A stretch of DNA of 64,000 bases from Undaria pinnatifida (GCA_012845835.1 JABAKD010000016.1:5197919-5261918), one strand, 5' to 3'; shown: positions 23,246-34,492, counted from the first letter of the stretch. A program made the numbers and translations. Notes: generated by a model from the letters alone, not told the origin.

Positions 23246-23589
23246 CAGGTGGGAATGTTATTTTCAGCTGTTGCCTCCCTCGCACGGGTTATACACGAGT
23301 ATCAGTGCGCAAAATGATTAGATTATGGACCCAAATCACCCTTGGTAAAAACGTCCTGTTCACCCTGGCACCATCCAGGGGGGTCATTGACCTACAGTAC
23401 CTCCATTGTCCAATACGAGTACATCCGTAAAAACGAGAGGGTGAAATACCACGCAGCTTGCGAAGATGAGTATCCACCACTTCATCTCGGTCGAACCCAC
23501 AGCTGACGTATTTGAAAAAAATACATAAAATCCAGGGCCTAGTACAAAACAAAAACATGGCGTTAAACAAAAAACGGAATTTCCAAATA

Positions 23590-24535
23590 AATATAGACCG
23601 ATTCCTCAGTAGGAAACCCAGTTTCGTAGGCACTAACAAACACTTCGGCCAAAAAGAGCTGTTAATAGTTTGACACCCCTATCTTAACAAGTGCTATGAC
23701 ACCCCCATCATAGCACGTGTCCAAGTTTGGAATGAACAAAAAGTAGGGGAAAACGGACCGTCTCACCCTTCCAGCTATCTATTTATGCGGAAGCGTACCG
23801 TATCAAATTGAGTGAATTTCACCGTTTTCCGAGGTGATTACTAACTGTACATCGCGCTGAAATAACAGGATCTAGACATACGTCGGAAATGGTTCAAAAT
23901 GTCCATGGTATTCCAACGACAATGGGTAGGCTGTACGCTAGTCAGAAACACTTTGGCCAAACAGTGCTACGATACCCTAATCCTCTACCGCAGCACGCGT
24001 CGACCTTGGAACGATCGGAGAGTGCAGGAAAAACGAACCGTCCCACCTTTCCAGCGAGTTGCTTATGCGGAAGCGTACCGTATCAAATTGAGTGATATTT
24101 TCCGTTTTCCGAGGTGATTACTAACTGTACATCGCGCTGGCCAGCTACTTGTTTATGCGGAAGCGTACCGTATCAAATTGAGTGATATTTACCGTTTTCC
24201 GAGGTGACTACTAACTGTACACCGCGCTGGAATAACAGATCCAGATAGAAACCGAAAAATGGTTTTAAACGCCCATGGTATTCCAACGACCGATAATGAG
24301 TAATTTATACGTTAGTCAGAAACACTTTGGCCCAAAAGAGCTCTAGTACCCCTAATCCTCTGTCACAGCACGCGTCAAGTTCGAACGAACGGAGAGTGTA
24401 GGGAAAACGGACCGTCTTACCCTTGCAGCAACATACATATGCGGAAACGTACCGTATCAACTGAGTGCGTATACCGTTTTCCGAGGTGATTACTAATTGC
24501 ACTTCGCGTTGCAATAACAGGATCAACGCGGGGGT
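23590..24535. repeat. Nested tandem repeat, ~285-340 bp and ~85 bp units
   Basis: The block ATGCGGAAGCGTACCGTATC, then AATTGAGTGA, CCGTTTTCCGAGGTGA and TACTAACTGTACATCGCGCT recurs at about 23790, 24063, 24156 and 24438. Longer units add CATGGTATTCCAACGAC, GTCAGAAACACTTTGGCC and CCCTAATCCTCT. The array looks locally amplified. It has no supported coding function. Confidence 0.85.
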
Positions 24536-25377
24536 AGTAACCAGCTGATATTTGCGGTTTTAACCGGTAGGTTCCAGGAAGCGCTGATTTCGAGTTATTA
24601 CCTGGTGCGGAGTTGAAATAAAATTATCCATAAGGGGGCAATAACCTGCTGATATTTTCGGTTATAACCTTCAGGTACTGGCCTCCGCACCAGGTTAACG
24701 ACATTCCTAGTAATTACCTTGGGTGCAGTCTCCCGCCGTTAATGAGAGGCCTCATTTCGATCAAGACATGAAGAGACTAGAAGTTTAAGCTGTAATATAG
24801 TATGTTATGTCGAGAGAGAATGACATATGACCAGTATACAAGTCTCAAAAGCGCAATCTTGCCCCTGGTAGGCAGTACCAAGAGCAAGCATTGTGGAGAA
24901 GGGCAAGTGCATGTTGCATCAGAGATAGAAGACTGCACGAGTCCAAGACACTACTGTAGCTGTCAGGCTAGCAGCTAGCGTTGTTGTTTTCATTTAGGTC
25001 AGGTGGGGCTTGTTTCACGACGCGGGAGAATCGACGCGGGGACAATATCCTTGGGTAGAGTTTCCAGCCATGACTGAGAGGCCTCATTTATTTAAAATCC
25101 AATACCAGTACTTCCATGAGAGTCAGTCGAGAAGAGATGCTTCAATGTTTCCATAAAAAAATCAAAAGCATTCAGGTCAGCTATCACATTATGTTGGGCC
25201 CAGGACTATAAACATTGCGAAAGGCATGCCTGGTACAGACTAGTAATAATTCGCAAAGTCTACAGTAGCACGAGTTTGGACATTGCGAAAGGTATGCCGG
25301 GTGCAGAATAATAACAAATCGCAAAATCTAGTGTTGTATGCTCTGTGCAGATATCACAGAGCATACGGATGTGAAGT

Positions 25378-25510
25378 GTTCATTATATTTTATACAAATA
25401 TTTCAAGGACGTCAGCCGTGAGTTCGACGAATTTCGGGTCGATACTCATCTTTGCAAGCTGCATTGTTGGTACTCGTAATATACTATGTGGGGAGTTTTT
25501 TCTTAATGGG
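25378..25510 (+). repeat. Dispersed repeat family Q, copy 1
   Basis: AAGGACGTCAGCCGTGAGTT, CGACGAATTTCGGGTC, ACTCAT-TTTGCAAGCTG and AATATACTATGTGG are shared with 30708-30840 and 32205-32345. The head is related to that of family R, which follows 90 bp downstream here. Confidence 0.78.
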
Positions 25511-25596
25511 AGGGGTCGTATTATTTTGATTAAAAAAAACATATATATACCTCGTATACATAAATTTGTTTTATATTGTTTATTATAAAAAATGAA

Positions 25597-26075
25597 AATA
25601 CACTCCAGCTGTGAGATCGAATATTTTGTCGAAACTCATATTTGCAAGCTGTGTGTGATACTCCGATCGCGCGTATTACGGGTTGTGTGTCCTCATTAGG
25701 ATATAGGTCGGCGACTCCCCTTGCAACTACAGTGTAGCTATCAGGGTCATTAGGGTGATGTTAGTCAGTCTGTGCGCGGAAACTATAAAACCCGTTTCTG
25801 AGGGGGACAAAATCTGACAGCTGTGGAAGGAAATGCATCCGTTTATCAAGTGGATCCTGTAAGTCGAATAACCGGTGAGGGGAGGGCGGAGTTTTGAAGA
25901 ACGTGGGGGCCTGGTTTTGATCAAAAGGGAGCGGGGTTAGAGAGGGGGGGTAGGGGGGGGAGGGGGGGGGGGTGGGGGAGGGAGGGAGGGGGGGCAATTT
26001 GTGCGTGGAAACTATAAATCCTTCAAGGAGACAAATCTGACGGTTTTGGAAGAAAAAAAAAAATGCGGGTGCTGT
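25597..26075 (+). repeat. Dispersed repeat family R, copy 2 (uninterrupted)
   Basis: Same order as the copy at 8817, but with GAAACTATAAAACCCG running straight into TTTCTGAGG. This shows the empty target site of the insertion seen in copy 1. A G-rich run at 25935-25995 separates its two internal modules. Confidence 0.82.
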
Positions 26076-26719
26076 AAAACGGACGACGGGTGATATCGAC
26101 CTTCACATATACCCTACATGCCCTCCAAAGGAAAGAAAGGGAAAGGAAAGAAAATGAAACCAAAATAAAAATAAAAGAGAATAAACAGCATTTGAAGCGG
26201 ATCGGCCGCCAGCAGTCCTGCGACCGAACGTATTACTTGGTAAATAAATGTACATGACACCCTCTCGTAAAATCATAGCACGAGCGAAGCGCATCCACTT
26301 TTCCCGACTCGAAGCGGGGGGGTGGGGGGAGCAAACTAGCCTTTTACGTCCATACGGTGTATGCAGCATATATCTCTGTCTCGTGGTTTGTTACCACAAG
26401 ATATCGTACAATATTTCTCTACAGGATGGATAATAGGGACGGACACTGGATGTGCTGGGTGTCCATGGGTTTCCAATAGAAAAAACGTTTTGATGAGTAG
26501 AGCACACACATACCGAACCAGAAACGGCTGTCCCACAACGGCAGCGTGTCATACTGCTTCCCTCATTCTGACAATAATTCTACGTACTAGATACATACTC
26601 TGTACTCCTTACAGGACGCCGCCATGTTCCCGTGCCAATCGAGTGGGGGGCTGGTGGTGGTGGTGGTGGTGATGCGCTAAGATGAACGGCAGCTGCTGCA
26701 GCGTTATCACTCCAAAGTA

Positions 26720-26760
26720 ATACCGTCGACATCGGGGGGGGGGGGGGGGGGGGGGGAGGG
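26720..26760. repeat. G-tract
   Basis: About 25 consecutive G residues. Length is probably unreliable in the assembly. Confidence 0.85.
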
Positions 26761-26804
26761 TAAGTAGCTCAGACAGAGTGTTTTTACATGGAGTATAAAT
26801 TGGG

Positions 26805-27075
26805 AAATCATGAAATTATAAATGAAAAAAGCTTCCAAGTATGTTGAGCATATCATACACCCGTACCGGGTATGGATACAGTAGGGTACCCGATTTAAGA
26901 GCGCCTCGGAACACGCCAGTGTTACCGAAAATGGGAAATTATGAAATTATGAATGAAAAAAACTTCGTGGTACGTTAGGCATGTGATACACCAGTACCGG
27001 GTATGGATCGGGTATGGATACAGTAGGGTACCCGATTTAAGAGCGCCTCGGAACAAGCCAGTGTTACCGCTCTTA
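26805..27075. repeat. ~130-bp tandem duplication with GGGTACCCGATTTAAGAGCG
   Basis: Two units carry GGGAAAT(C/T)ATGAAATTAT, ACCGGGTATGGATAC, GGGTACCCGATTTAAGAGCG and GCCAGTGTTACCG. A relative at 62690-62850 is followed by AAGAGCGGTCAAATCGGCTT, whose complement occurs at 27190-27215. The family therefore has an inverted arrangement. Confidence 0.75.
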
Positions 27076-27369
27076 TCTCCGCGCCGCTCTTATCTTAGAT
27101 AGGGGATTATATCATACAAGAATAGGTTTTGATACAGGCGTCACAACCATATACCCAAGAAGGTGGTAGCGTAGGCGTCACAAGGCGTGACAAGCCGATT
27201 TCACCGCTCTTGAGTCCGTTTTCCCTTATTACCAACGCGGTACTTTAATGTACACCAGATGTTACGCCGGACAGCACCTGTCGGTCTCGGGGTACTTGAC
27301 TCTTCAAAATAACGCTCGACTACTCGACATCGACATTGACCTGACATAACCACACGAACCACTTCACAT

Positions 27370-27770
27370 ACTGCACAACACAAGCAGACGTGAAAGGAAG
27401 CGCCGAAATAAAAAAAAATGAACCAAGAGAGCGAAAGATAGACAAGAAAGAATGAAAAAGACAACGACAGCGCCACATAATATATTTCCCCGGGAGTTGC
27501 CTAGCATACCAAAATCTGGCGATGTTTTGTGGCGGGCGATCCGGAAACAAGAAACTCTCAAGTACCACGGCGGTAGTTCACTTTACGTTGCCCGCTGGTG
27601 TTACGTTTCTTTCTGAATTGAACTTCACAACGCAGGATGAAACTAAGTGACCAATTGAGAAGACGAAAAAAGAGAACGGAACAGAGGGAAGAAAGAAAAC
27701 ATGAAAAAGACCACGGCAACTCCACAGAAAATAAGAAGTATGCAACCGAAGCAGGCTCTCGATTCTCGAA
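27370..27770. repeat. ~240-bp tandem duplication, A-rich
   Basis: GAAAGAATGAAAAAGACAAC and CAGCGCCACA at 27447 recur as AACATGAAAAAGACCACGG and CAACTCCACA at 27698, with similar flanks. Both strands show basic or Phe-rich readings of no recognisable family. Confidence 0.6.
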
Positions 27771-28620
27771 GACACGGTCATCTTCACTTCACTTAACAGC
27801 TTTAGACTGCGGTCGTAGTTGTTTACAGGCATTATTCGGATCAACGTGTTAATAGTAATAGACACTCGTGACTCTTAAAACACAGAGTGCCAGGTACGGA
27901 ATTGAACGCAATGCAAGCAGGAGAGCGCTTGCGAAAAATTCTTCGTAAATATACTTCTTTCGAATTTTCTCCCGAAGGTCGGTACTGTTCTCCAAAAACG
28001 GCCAAAAAAAACAAAAATGGAAGCTGGTGCTGTTTGTTGCCGGCGCTGGTCTGCAGCTTGCTGTGGTGGGATAGTAGCGGCTGCACTGCGGTTGACTCTC
28101 CTGCCGCCGTCGTTGCTTGACCACCGTGGCTACTCGCACGCTGTTCTTTAGTTTTTTAGCGTTCTTTCTTCCTTTTTTGAATTTTGCCTTGACGCACATC
28201 CACACGTCCCCGCTAAATTTTGGAGGCGTCGTCTGCAGGATTTTATTGCTTCCAACGCCAACACACCAGAATCATGATGGAACGGGTTTTCACGTATAAG
28301 CGGAAAGCATTTTTCCGCAGAACGCTTTTCGCGAACACTCTGGTATCCAAAACGATACCGGTTGTGCCACTTTAGAACACAGACAGCGCCAGCTATGGAG
28401 TTGAATTCAACACAAGTATTGCATCGTATTCAAAACTATACCGGTTGCACCAGTATATCCATACCGGTTGTATACCAATATATCAAAACTGGTTGTACCA
28501 GTACAACCAGGTATTACACCAAGTCATGCGAAAAATTGTATGACATTGGACGGCGGTGCAAAGCCCACTTCTTAGGTTTATTTATACAGTCCACAGTATG
28601 GCGTATCATATTATAAAAAT

Positions 28621-29140
28621 AAAATAGACTCCAGCTGTGAGATCGAAGATTTGTTGAAACTCATATTTGCAAGCTGTGTGTGATACTCCGATCGCGCGTA
28701 TTAGTGGGTGTGTGTCCTCATTAAGGATATAGGTCGGCGACTCCCCTTGGAACTACAGTGTAGCTTGTACCAGGGTCAACAGGGTGATGTTAATCAGTCT
28801 GTGCGTGGAAACCAAAAAACCCGTTTTGGAGGGGGGCAAAATCTGACAGCTGTGGGAGGAAATACATCAGTTTATCAAGTGTATCCTGTAAGTCGTATAA
28901 CCGGTGAGGGGAGGGCGGAGTTTTTAAGGGCGTGGGGGCCTGGGTTTGAACAAGAGGGAGCGGGGCGGGGTGGGGTGGGGGGGGGGTGGGGGGGGAACTC
29001 AATCTGTGCGCGGAAACTATAACTCCTGTACGGGAACAAATCTGGCGGTTGTGGAAAGAATGCATCAGTTGATCATGTATATCCTGAAAATCGTACAACC
29101 AATGAGGAGAGGGCGGGGTTTTCGAAGGGGTAGGGGATTT
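28621..29140 (+). repeat. Dispersed repeat family R, copy 3
   Basis: Nearly the same head and two modules as the copy at 25597, with a G-rich run at 28962-28995 between the modules. The spacing and internal duplication are conserved, so the two-module structure is a family property rather than local slippage. Confidence 0.82.
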
Positions 29141-29203
29141 CCAACAGCTTTAGGTCGCACAGATGTAAGAGCTTGCTATATAACGTGGTGCTAGGTCTAG
29201 GCG

Positions 29204-29761
29204 ATGGTGCGGGTGGTGGGGAAGGAGGGGGCGTTGGGGAGGGGGGGGTATGAATTGTACTACGCCCGTACCAGGTACAGACTGATCGATACTCGTTTCT
29301 GCGCTGACCCGCACCGCTTAATGGAAGCGATCCCGCCGTGCAATCAAAGAGTGGTGTTCTACCCTGTGTGTATTGTCCTCACAATAAACCGTTCTTTCTA
29401 CCCAACGACATCAGTACATCGAGTGTCCGTGCTGATTATTTGTCCTAGAGAGATACAAATTCTGCGGTCACAGGCTGCGAGACAGAGTACACTAAACCAT
29501 CAACTTAATCAAGGTAAAACAAGACGATATGTTCTACTAATAGACGAAGGCGAAGCGTGGGCACGGCCCACTTGCTCAAACTCCAAAAAACCAAAACAGC
29601 AAAACAAGGGCCGTGCGGCGCTTCTTTTTGCTTTGTCTTCTGCACAAGCGAACTATCGTGCTGCGTATTCTACCGGTGCGTGCTATGAATCATATCGTAT
29701 CATGCGATGTGACACAACGCGTTCGTGTATATCACAGATACCCCCAGAAGTGAGGGAGTAA
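29204..29761 (+). CDS. Long open frame, hypothetical (185 codons)
   Basis: This is the longest non-repeat open frame in the repeat-rich region, starting MVRVVGKEGALGRGGYELYY. No domain, signal peptide or splice signal is recognised. Its composition is not obviously biased by a tandem repeat, but the first part overlaps a G-rich stretch and TACCAGGTA repeat DNA. It may be a chance frame or the remnant of a mobile-element protein. Confidence 0.12.
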   Translation: MVRVVGKEGALGRGGYELYYARTRYRLIDTRFCADPHRLMEAIPPCNQRVVFYPVCIVLTINRSFYPTTSVHRVSVLIICPREIQILRSQAARQSTLNHQLNQGKTRRYVLLIDEGEAWARPTCSNSKKPKQQNKGRAALLFALSSAQANYRAAYSTGACYESYRIMRCDTTRSCISQIPPEVRE

Positions 29762-29926
29762 AACTAAGAGATTCGGGGGTTCAACACTGCTCACACTGCG
29801 AGTAATTACAGCAGTATTTCAGGGTTGTACCGGGCGCAACCATTCGTAGACAAGGAGCCTGGGGGAGAAAAACCACGGGTCAGGCACTACAGAGTACACC
29901 GTAGTCTAACACAACAACGGCATTGA

Positions 29927-30094
29927 TAGTCCCCCTATGGCGCCGGTTCAGTAGTGCCAGCTGCTATAGTGCCTGCGAAAATTTTTGGCACAGAAGGGAA
30001 CAACCAATAGCGAGAGCATGCGGAGGTTTGCCGATTGCGGCTATAGTGCCGGTGTTTCCGGCTGGCGCATACCGGCACAACAGAGGGGCCACTA
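29927..30094. mobile_element. Mariner-type MITE, copy 2
   Basis: The termini TAGTCCCCCTATGGCGCC and GGCACAACAGAGGGGCCACTA are related to each other and to the copy at 13776. The internal TTGGCACAGA(T/A)GGGAACAAC and GCTATAGTGCC blocks match the first copy. It is more diverged. Confidence 0.68.
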
Positions 30095-30707
30095 CGTACT
30101 GCATGCTAATTTCTAATTTTAGTGTTCTCGTTTTTGCTGTGGCCGTTCTGCTGGAAATGCCGATTTTGGTGGATAAAGTAGCATGGGATGAGGGAGTATT
30201 GGTCGGACCTGCCGGCGGCCAAATATATCAGACCCAGGACTAGGGGGGATGGATGGGTGGGATCAAATTGCCAAGTGGGAGCGGGGTCGGCAAAAGGGTC
30301 GACCTGTCGAGTTCTCTACACAGCAGGCTCGTGTTTACAAGTAGTTGCCATCTTCTGAAAATCTATGGTATAGACACCACTGCTATCTTACGCCATTAAC
30401 ACCTTGGGGTTCAGTACTGCGGATACCGATACTGCCCGTACTCGCAGCATTGTGGCGTTCTGTATTGCGGGTACTGCCATTAGTACTGGCTGCCAGTTAG
30501 TACTGGCAGTATTTTGGCCGTTAGTACTGGCAGTGCTGCGAGTAGACTCTCAAACACTAGCAGTATTTCAGCGTTCGACTGACTTCTCATGCTGCGAGTA
30601 CTAGCGATATTTCAGCTCTCTGGAAGGCGGAGGATACCGCATGTACCTATACTTGAAGTACTTCAGGGGTTGAATACTCCCACCCGGTGTGCTTCGCATT
30701 ACACTGA

Positions 30708-30840
30708 TATTTTACAAAAAATATTTCAAGGACGTCAGCCGTGAGTTCGACGAATTTCGGGTCAGAACTCATATTTGCAAGCTGCGTTGCTGGTACTTTC
30801 AATATACTGTACGGGTGAGTTTTTTATTGGGAGGGGTCCT
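30708..30840 (+). repeat. Dispersed repeat family Q, copy 2
   Basis: As the copy at 25378, ending TTATTGGGAGGGGTCCTATT. It is followed at 30860 by a second repeat block that also occurs at 35200. Confidence 0.78.
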
Positions 30841-30854
30841 ATTTTTTGTCCACT

Positions 30855-31015
30855 AAACTGGTTAGTGTTGGTATTTTTTACTTCAAGTGGGCAATTTTGA
30901 GCTAGATCTGACATCGTATCTATTTTACAAATGTATTACTGCAGTTTCCACTACACTGCTCGATCATATGTATGGTAGGTGGTTTATTTTGTTCTTCTCC
31001 CCCCCGCTTTAATAT
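30855..31015 (+). repeat. Dispersed repeat block, copy 1 (pair with 35200-35345)
   Basis: Shares GTTGGTATTTT, ACATC-TATCTATTT, AGTTTCCACTA and CATATGTATGGT with 35206-35330. Confidence 0.6.
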
Positions 31016-31058
31016 CGGGAGTACGAATACAGAGTATTGTTAGTTATCTAACATGTTG

Positions 31059-31252
31059 TGGGACGGTAGTCCATTCGCAGGTTTCTCTTTCTCTGATGAA
31101 GGTGTGGAGACACACCGAGGTGGGTTATGTGCGCAACCGCACTCTCGAGGGTCAACGATGAGGAAACACCTCAGAGTCTGCCTCGAGGAGCCAGAATGAA
31201 GGATTATAGTGATAAGGAGGCGGTACAATCTAGGGAATTGAGACTGGTATCC
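31059..31252 (+). repeat. ~195-bp direct repeat, left copy
   Basis: GTGGGACGGTAGTCC, GTTTCTCTTTCTC, GACACACCGAGGTGGGTTAT, the GAGGAAACACCTCAGAGTCT block and GACTGGTATCCACA are about 95% identical to 31886-32083. The two copies are 827 bp apart in direct orientation. Terminal TG/CA and a common insertion site are not visible, so an LTR pair is not supported. Confidence 0.82.
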
Positions 31253-31885
31253 ACATCACCCCCCCCTTTTTCAGACGTGCAAACGTGCGCGTCTTACAAA
31301 AGAGGTGTCGTTATCGCGACACAATCCTTGGACATGTTCCTATGGGAACGACAACGACAGTTTAGAGCTAGCACGAACTAGCTACGAAACTTTCAGAGAA
31401 CAGGTTTACTGCTAGGCCTCAGCTTGCGTGACTTTGCTGTGTGCAGTTGTGACCTTCCTGTAGTACGATTGACTACCTATTAATAGGACCTTCTTCAACT
31501 GTGCTCAGACTGCCAACACTTGGTACTTCATGAAGATTTTGACATACTGATAAACAAGGTCCGGCTCCTCCACCTTGCTAGTACGAAGCATGGTGGGATT
31601 GCCATGGTATGTATCATGGTGTTACAGACTACTATCGAAACTTAGCTTATCTCAAGACAGTACATTTCTCAGTGCTATCGTAGCAAACCGAACGAAGAGA
31701 GCGGGTAAGCTTTATTTAAAGAACCCCGCACGTGTGTCCCGCTTGCCATATGGCAGACGGGACAGACCCTCCTGGTCCATCATATGTTGATACAACCAGG
31801 GTGCGTTACAAACTCCGAATACAATGTCAACTCACTAAGTTGCTCATGAACAAGAATATATGTCTAATTTGCCTCGACGCCAATT

Positions 31886-32083
31886 GTGGGACGGTAGTCC
31901 CTTCGCAGGTTTCTCTTTCTCAGATGGAGGTGGGGAGACACACCGAGGTGGGTTATGTGCGCAACCGCACGCTCGAGGGTCAACGATGAGGAAACACCTC
32001 AGAGTCTGCCTCGAGGAGCCAGGATGAAGGATTATAGTGATACGGAGGCGGTACAATACGGGGAATTGGGACTGGTATCCACA
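31886..32083 (+). repeat. ~195-bp direct repeat, right copy
   Basis: Second copy of the 31059 unit. The internal palindrome GAGGAAACACCTC / GCCTCGAGG is conserved in both. Confidence 0.82.
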
Positions 32084-32149
32084 ATGTCAATATTAGTACA
32101 GCATTCGAGAATAAAAGTCGGCTGTTACCAAGAAAAAAGAAAAAAAAAA

Positions 32150-32206
32150 GTCTATGTGGGACTTGAACCCACCGATTCCAAATTGATACGCTGTCACTCT
32201 AACATT
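32150..32206 (-). mobile_element. tRNA 3'-half-like segment (probable SINE head)
   Basis: On the minus strand, GGTGGGTTCAAGTCCCACAT forms a T-arm with a canonical B-box and an adjacent 5-bp stem. It is preceded by an anticodon-side stretch and GTTAGAGTGACAGCG. The acceptor stem does not pair, so it is not a functional tRNA. An A-rich tract sits next to it at 32137-32150. Confidence 0.5.
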
Positions 32207-32345
32207 TTATAAAAATATTTTCAGGACGCGAGGTGTGAGTTCGACGAATTTCGGGTCAGCACTCATATTTTCAAGCGGCTTGTTGGTGCTTGTAATATAC
32301 TATGTGGATAATTTTTTTCTTAATGGGAAGGGTTTTATTCTCATA
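32205..32345 (+). repeat. Dispersed repeat family Q, copy 3
   Basis: As the other two copies, slightly more diverged (GGACGCGAGGTGTGAGTTCG). It ends TTAATGGGAAGGGTTTTATT next to the tandem array of 32.5-33.4 kb. Confidence 0.75.
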
Positions 32346-32430
32346 TAAAAAAAATGTTTTTAAAAATACATACTATAGTTTTTCCATGTACTTTTTCGAA
32401 CGCACACTGGTGAGGGTCCTTCCAACGCAC

Positions 32431-32487
32431 ACTGTGTCGGGCCCGGGGGGGGGGGTTCGGGGGGGGGCGCGTCGCCCCCCCCCGACA
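32431..32487. repeat. GC-only inverted repeat
   Basis: TGTCGGGCCCGGGGG faces CCCCCCCCCGACA across a short G-rich spacer, forming a potential very stable hairpin at the left end of the 32.5-33.4 kb tandem array. Confidence 0.7.
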
Positions 32488-33425
32488 CTGCTACTAGCAT
32501 CCAAGCACCGTTCGGCTGCCCTGCCAACCCAGTGCTGGTGGTGCATTTTGGGACACACACACGAACACCAACACACTCTACACTGCTAGTAGTAGCATAC
32601 AAGCACCCTTCGGCTGGCCTGCCAACCCAGCGCTGGTGGTGCATTTTGGGACACACACACGAACACCAACACACTCTACACTGCTAGTAGTAGCATACAA
32701 CCACCCTTCGGCTGGCCTGCCAACCCAGCGCTGGTGGTGCATGCGCTTGAACGTTTGCGCCTCTGCTGTTCGATCCTGCTACATCACGATGCGGGACAAC
32801 AAAAAAAAAACAACACAACACACAAACATTTCACTTCGTTGTGCCCTGGGCTGCGGACAAAAAAATCCCTTCCCAAAAACCCCTCCTCGTCCTTACAAAA
32901 CCATAAAATTCAAACGGCTGCGATTCAAATCAAACGGCGTGACGAACTACACCCTCGCACGCAAACAACCACCTCGTGGGTGCATTTTGGGACACACACA
33001 CAAACACCAACACACTCTACACTGCTAGTAGTAGCATACAACCACCCTTCGGCTGGCCTGCCAACCCAGCGCTGGTGGTGCATGCGCTTGAACGTTTGCG
33101 CCTCTGCTGTTCGATCCTGCTACATCACGATGCGGGACAACAAAAAAAACAACAACACAACACACACAAACATTTCACTTCGTTGTGCCCTGGGCTGCGG
33201 ACAAAAAAATCCCTTCCCAAAAAACCCTCCTCGTCCTTACAAAACCATAAATTCAAACGGCTGCGATTCAAATCAAACGGCGTGACGAACTACACCCTCG
33301 CACGCAAACAACCACCTCGTGGGTGCATTTTGGGACACAAACACGAACACCAACACACTCTACACTGCTAGTAGTAGCATACAAGCACCCTTCGGCTGGC
33401 CTGCCAACCCAGCGCTGGTGGTCTC
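32480..33425 (+). repeat. Nested tandem repeat (98-bp and ~341-bp units)
   Basis: ACACTCTACACTGCTAGTAG recurs at 32573, 32671, 33012 and 33355. The first step is a 98-bp unit (TTCGGCTGGCCTGCCAACCC to GGGACACACACACGAACACC). The next two are ~341-bp units with an added A-rich segment (GTTGTGCCCTGGGCTGCGGA). The copies are almost identical, so amplification is recent. Long readings in several frames mirror the repeat. The array abuts the OTU-like exon. Confidence 0.92.
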
Positions 33426-33449
33426 CGGAGCGTGCTGTGGGTGTCTGCT

Positions 33450-33830
33450 ATGAGCCCCTTCGCTCGTTCTACGCTCCTCTGCGGCTGCGTGTTCTTCGCC
33501 CTCTTCAAACGTCACGGCGTACCACCACCTGGTGCTGCGTTTGAATCTCTGCACAACATGCAGCGGAACGTCCTTACAGCAGAGCGGTATCTTGACGACT
33601 GGGGAGACCAACTGTTCCAATACACATTTGCAGGGCTCTCTCTGCCTCATCGCTTGGAGTTCGTCCTACATCCTTCCGCCTTGCGAGGGCAACAACAATC
33701 CATTCAGCAATTGCACTGCCCGAATGGCCTCGTTCTACAGCGCCGGAACACTCGCACTGTTCCGTGCAGGGGGGATGGCAACTGCGGCTGGCACTCTCTG
33801 CTCAACGGGAACTGCACCTTCTTGGGACAG
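33450..33830 (+). CDS. OTU-like cysteine-protease fragment, mobile-element associated
   Basis: This is an open segment of 127 codons from ATG 33450 (the frame is open from at least 33432) to a good donor, GGACAG/gtatgt, in phase 0. Non-repetitive readings include AERYLDDWGDQLFQYTFAGL and VLQRRNTRTVPCR, then GDGNCGWHSLLNGN. GDGNC-x-W/F-H is the catalytic Asp-Gly-Asn-Cys signature of OTU-type cysteine proteases, which are carried by some Helitrons and large DNA viruses. The distal catalytic His region is not seen. The next recognisable coding piece is a PIF1-type helicase end 660 bp downstream, so the element looks internally deleted. Only the short motif supports the family. Confidence 0.4.
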
Positions 33831-33966
33831 GTATGTACACGGCATTGCTTATACGCTACGCACTCAGCATGGTCACAGCTGTGTTTGTATGTACAGCGGC
33901 GTGCACACCGCTCTCGCCGCGTGTGTAGAGTACGTACATGTGTAGCGCAGCAGTACTCCCGTGTGT

Positions 33967-34275
33967 TTGCGTTTGTAGCATACCCGTACGTCTTCGAACC
34001 TGCTAAAGTCTACTACCTCACCTTCCACCAGCGTTCCTGCGGTGCAAATGCGTTCCGTCACCTGTGTATCCATCATCTCCTATGTATGTAGGCGTCTCCA
34101 GCTACGTGTGTGCGTCCTGTGCTTGCGTTTGTAGCGTACGCGTGCGTGTTCGAAACTGTTCGAACCCGCCATACTACCTCACCTTCCACCGGCGTTCCTG
34201 GGGTGCAAATCCCTTCCGTCGCCTGTTTATGCGTCATGTCCTATGTGTGTAGGCGTCTCCAGCTACGTCTGGGCG
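33967..34275. repeat. ~150-bp tandem duplication between the OTU-like and helicase pieces
   Basis: CTACTACCTCACCTTCCACC, GCGTTCCTG, CGTCACCTGT, ATGTAGGCGTCTCCAGCTAC recur about 155 bp apart. This intron-like spacer replaced or interrupted coding sequence. Confidence 0.75.
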
Positions 34276-34492
34276 TCCTGTAACAATGGTTCTTGTCTTT
34301 CAGCACGTTACATCCTACACCTGCGTACAACGTAACCCATGCGCACATTGTCCTCACACCATGCGGCCTTGCCCGCCGAATTCTGCTGTTACCTTTACAG
34401 GGGACTAAATACGAGCATCCTCTCGGCGACATTCTCCGCCTCAAAAATGAAATCGCCAACTTCATCGTGCTTCACGTGACCGCCGTTCTGCA

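Noticed and set aside
23590-24535. CRISPR-like array
   Set aside because: Units are long and irregular and without spacers of constant size, in a eukaryotic context.
31059-32083. LTR retrotransposon
   Set aside because: No TG...CA ends, primer-binding site, polypurine tract or gag/pol sequence between the repeats.
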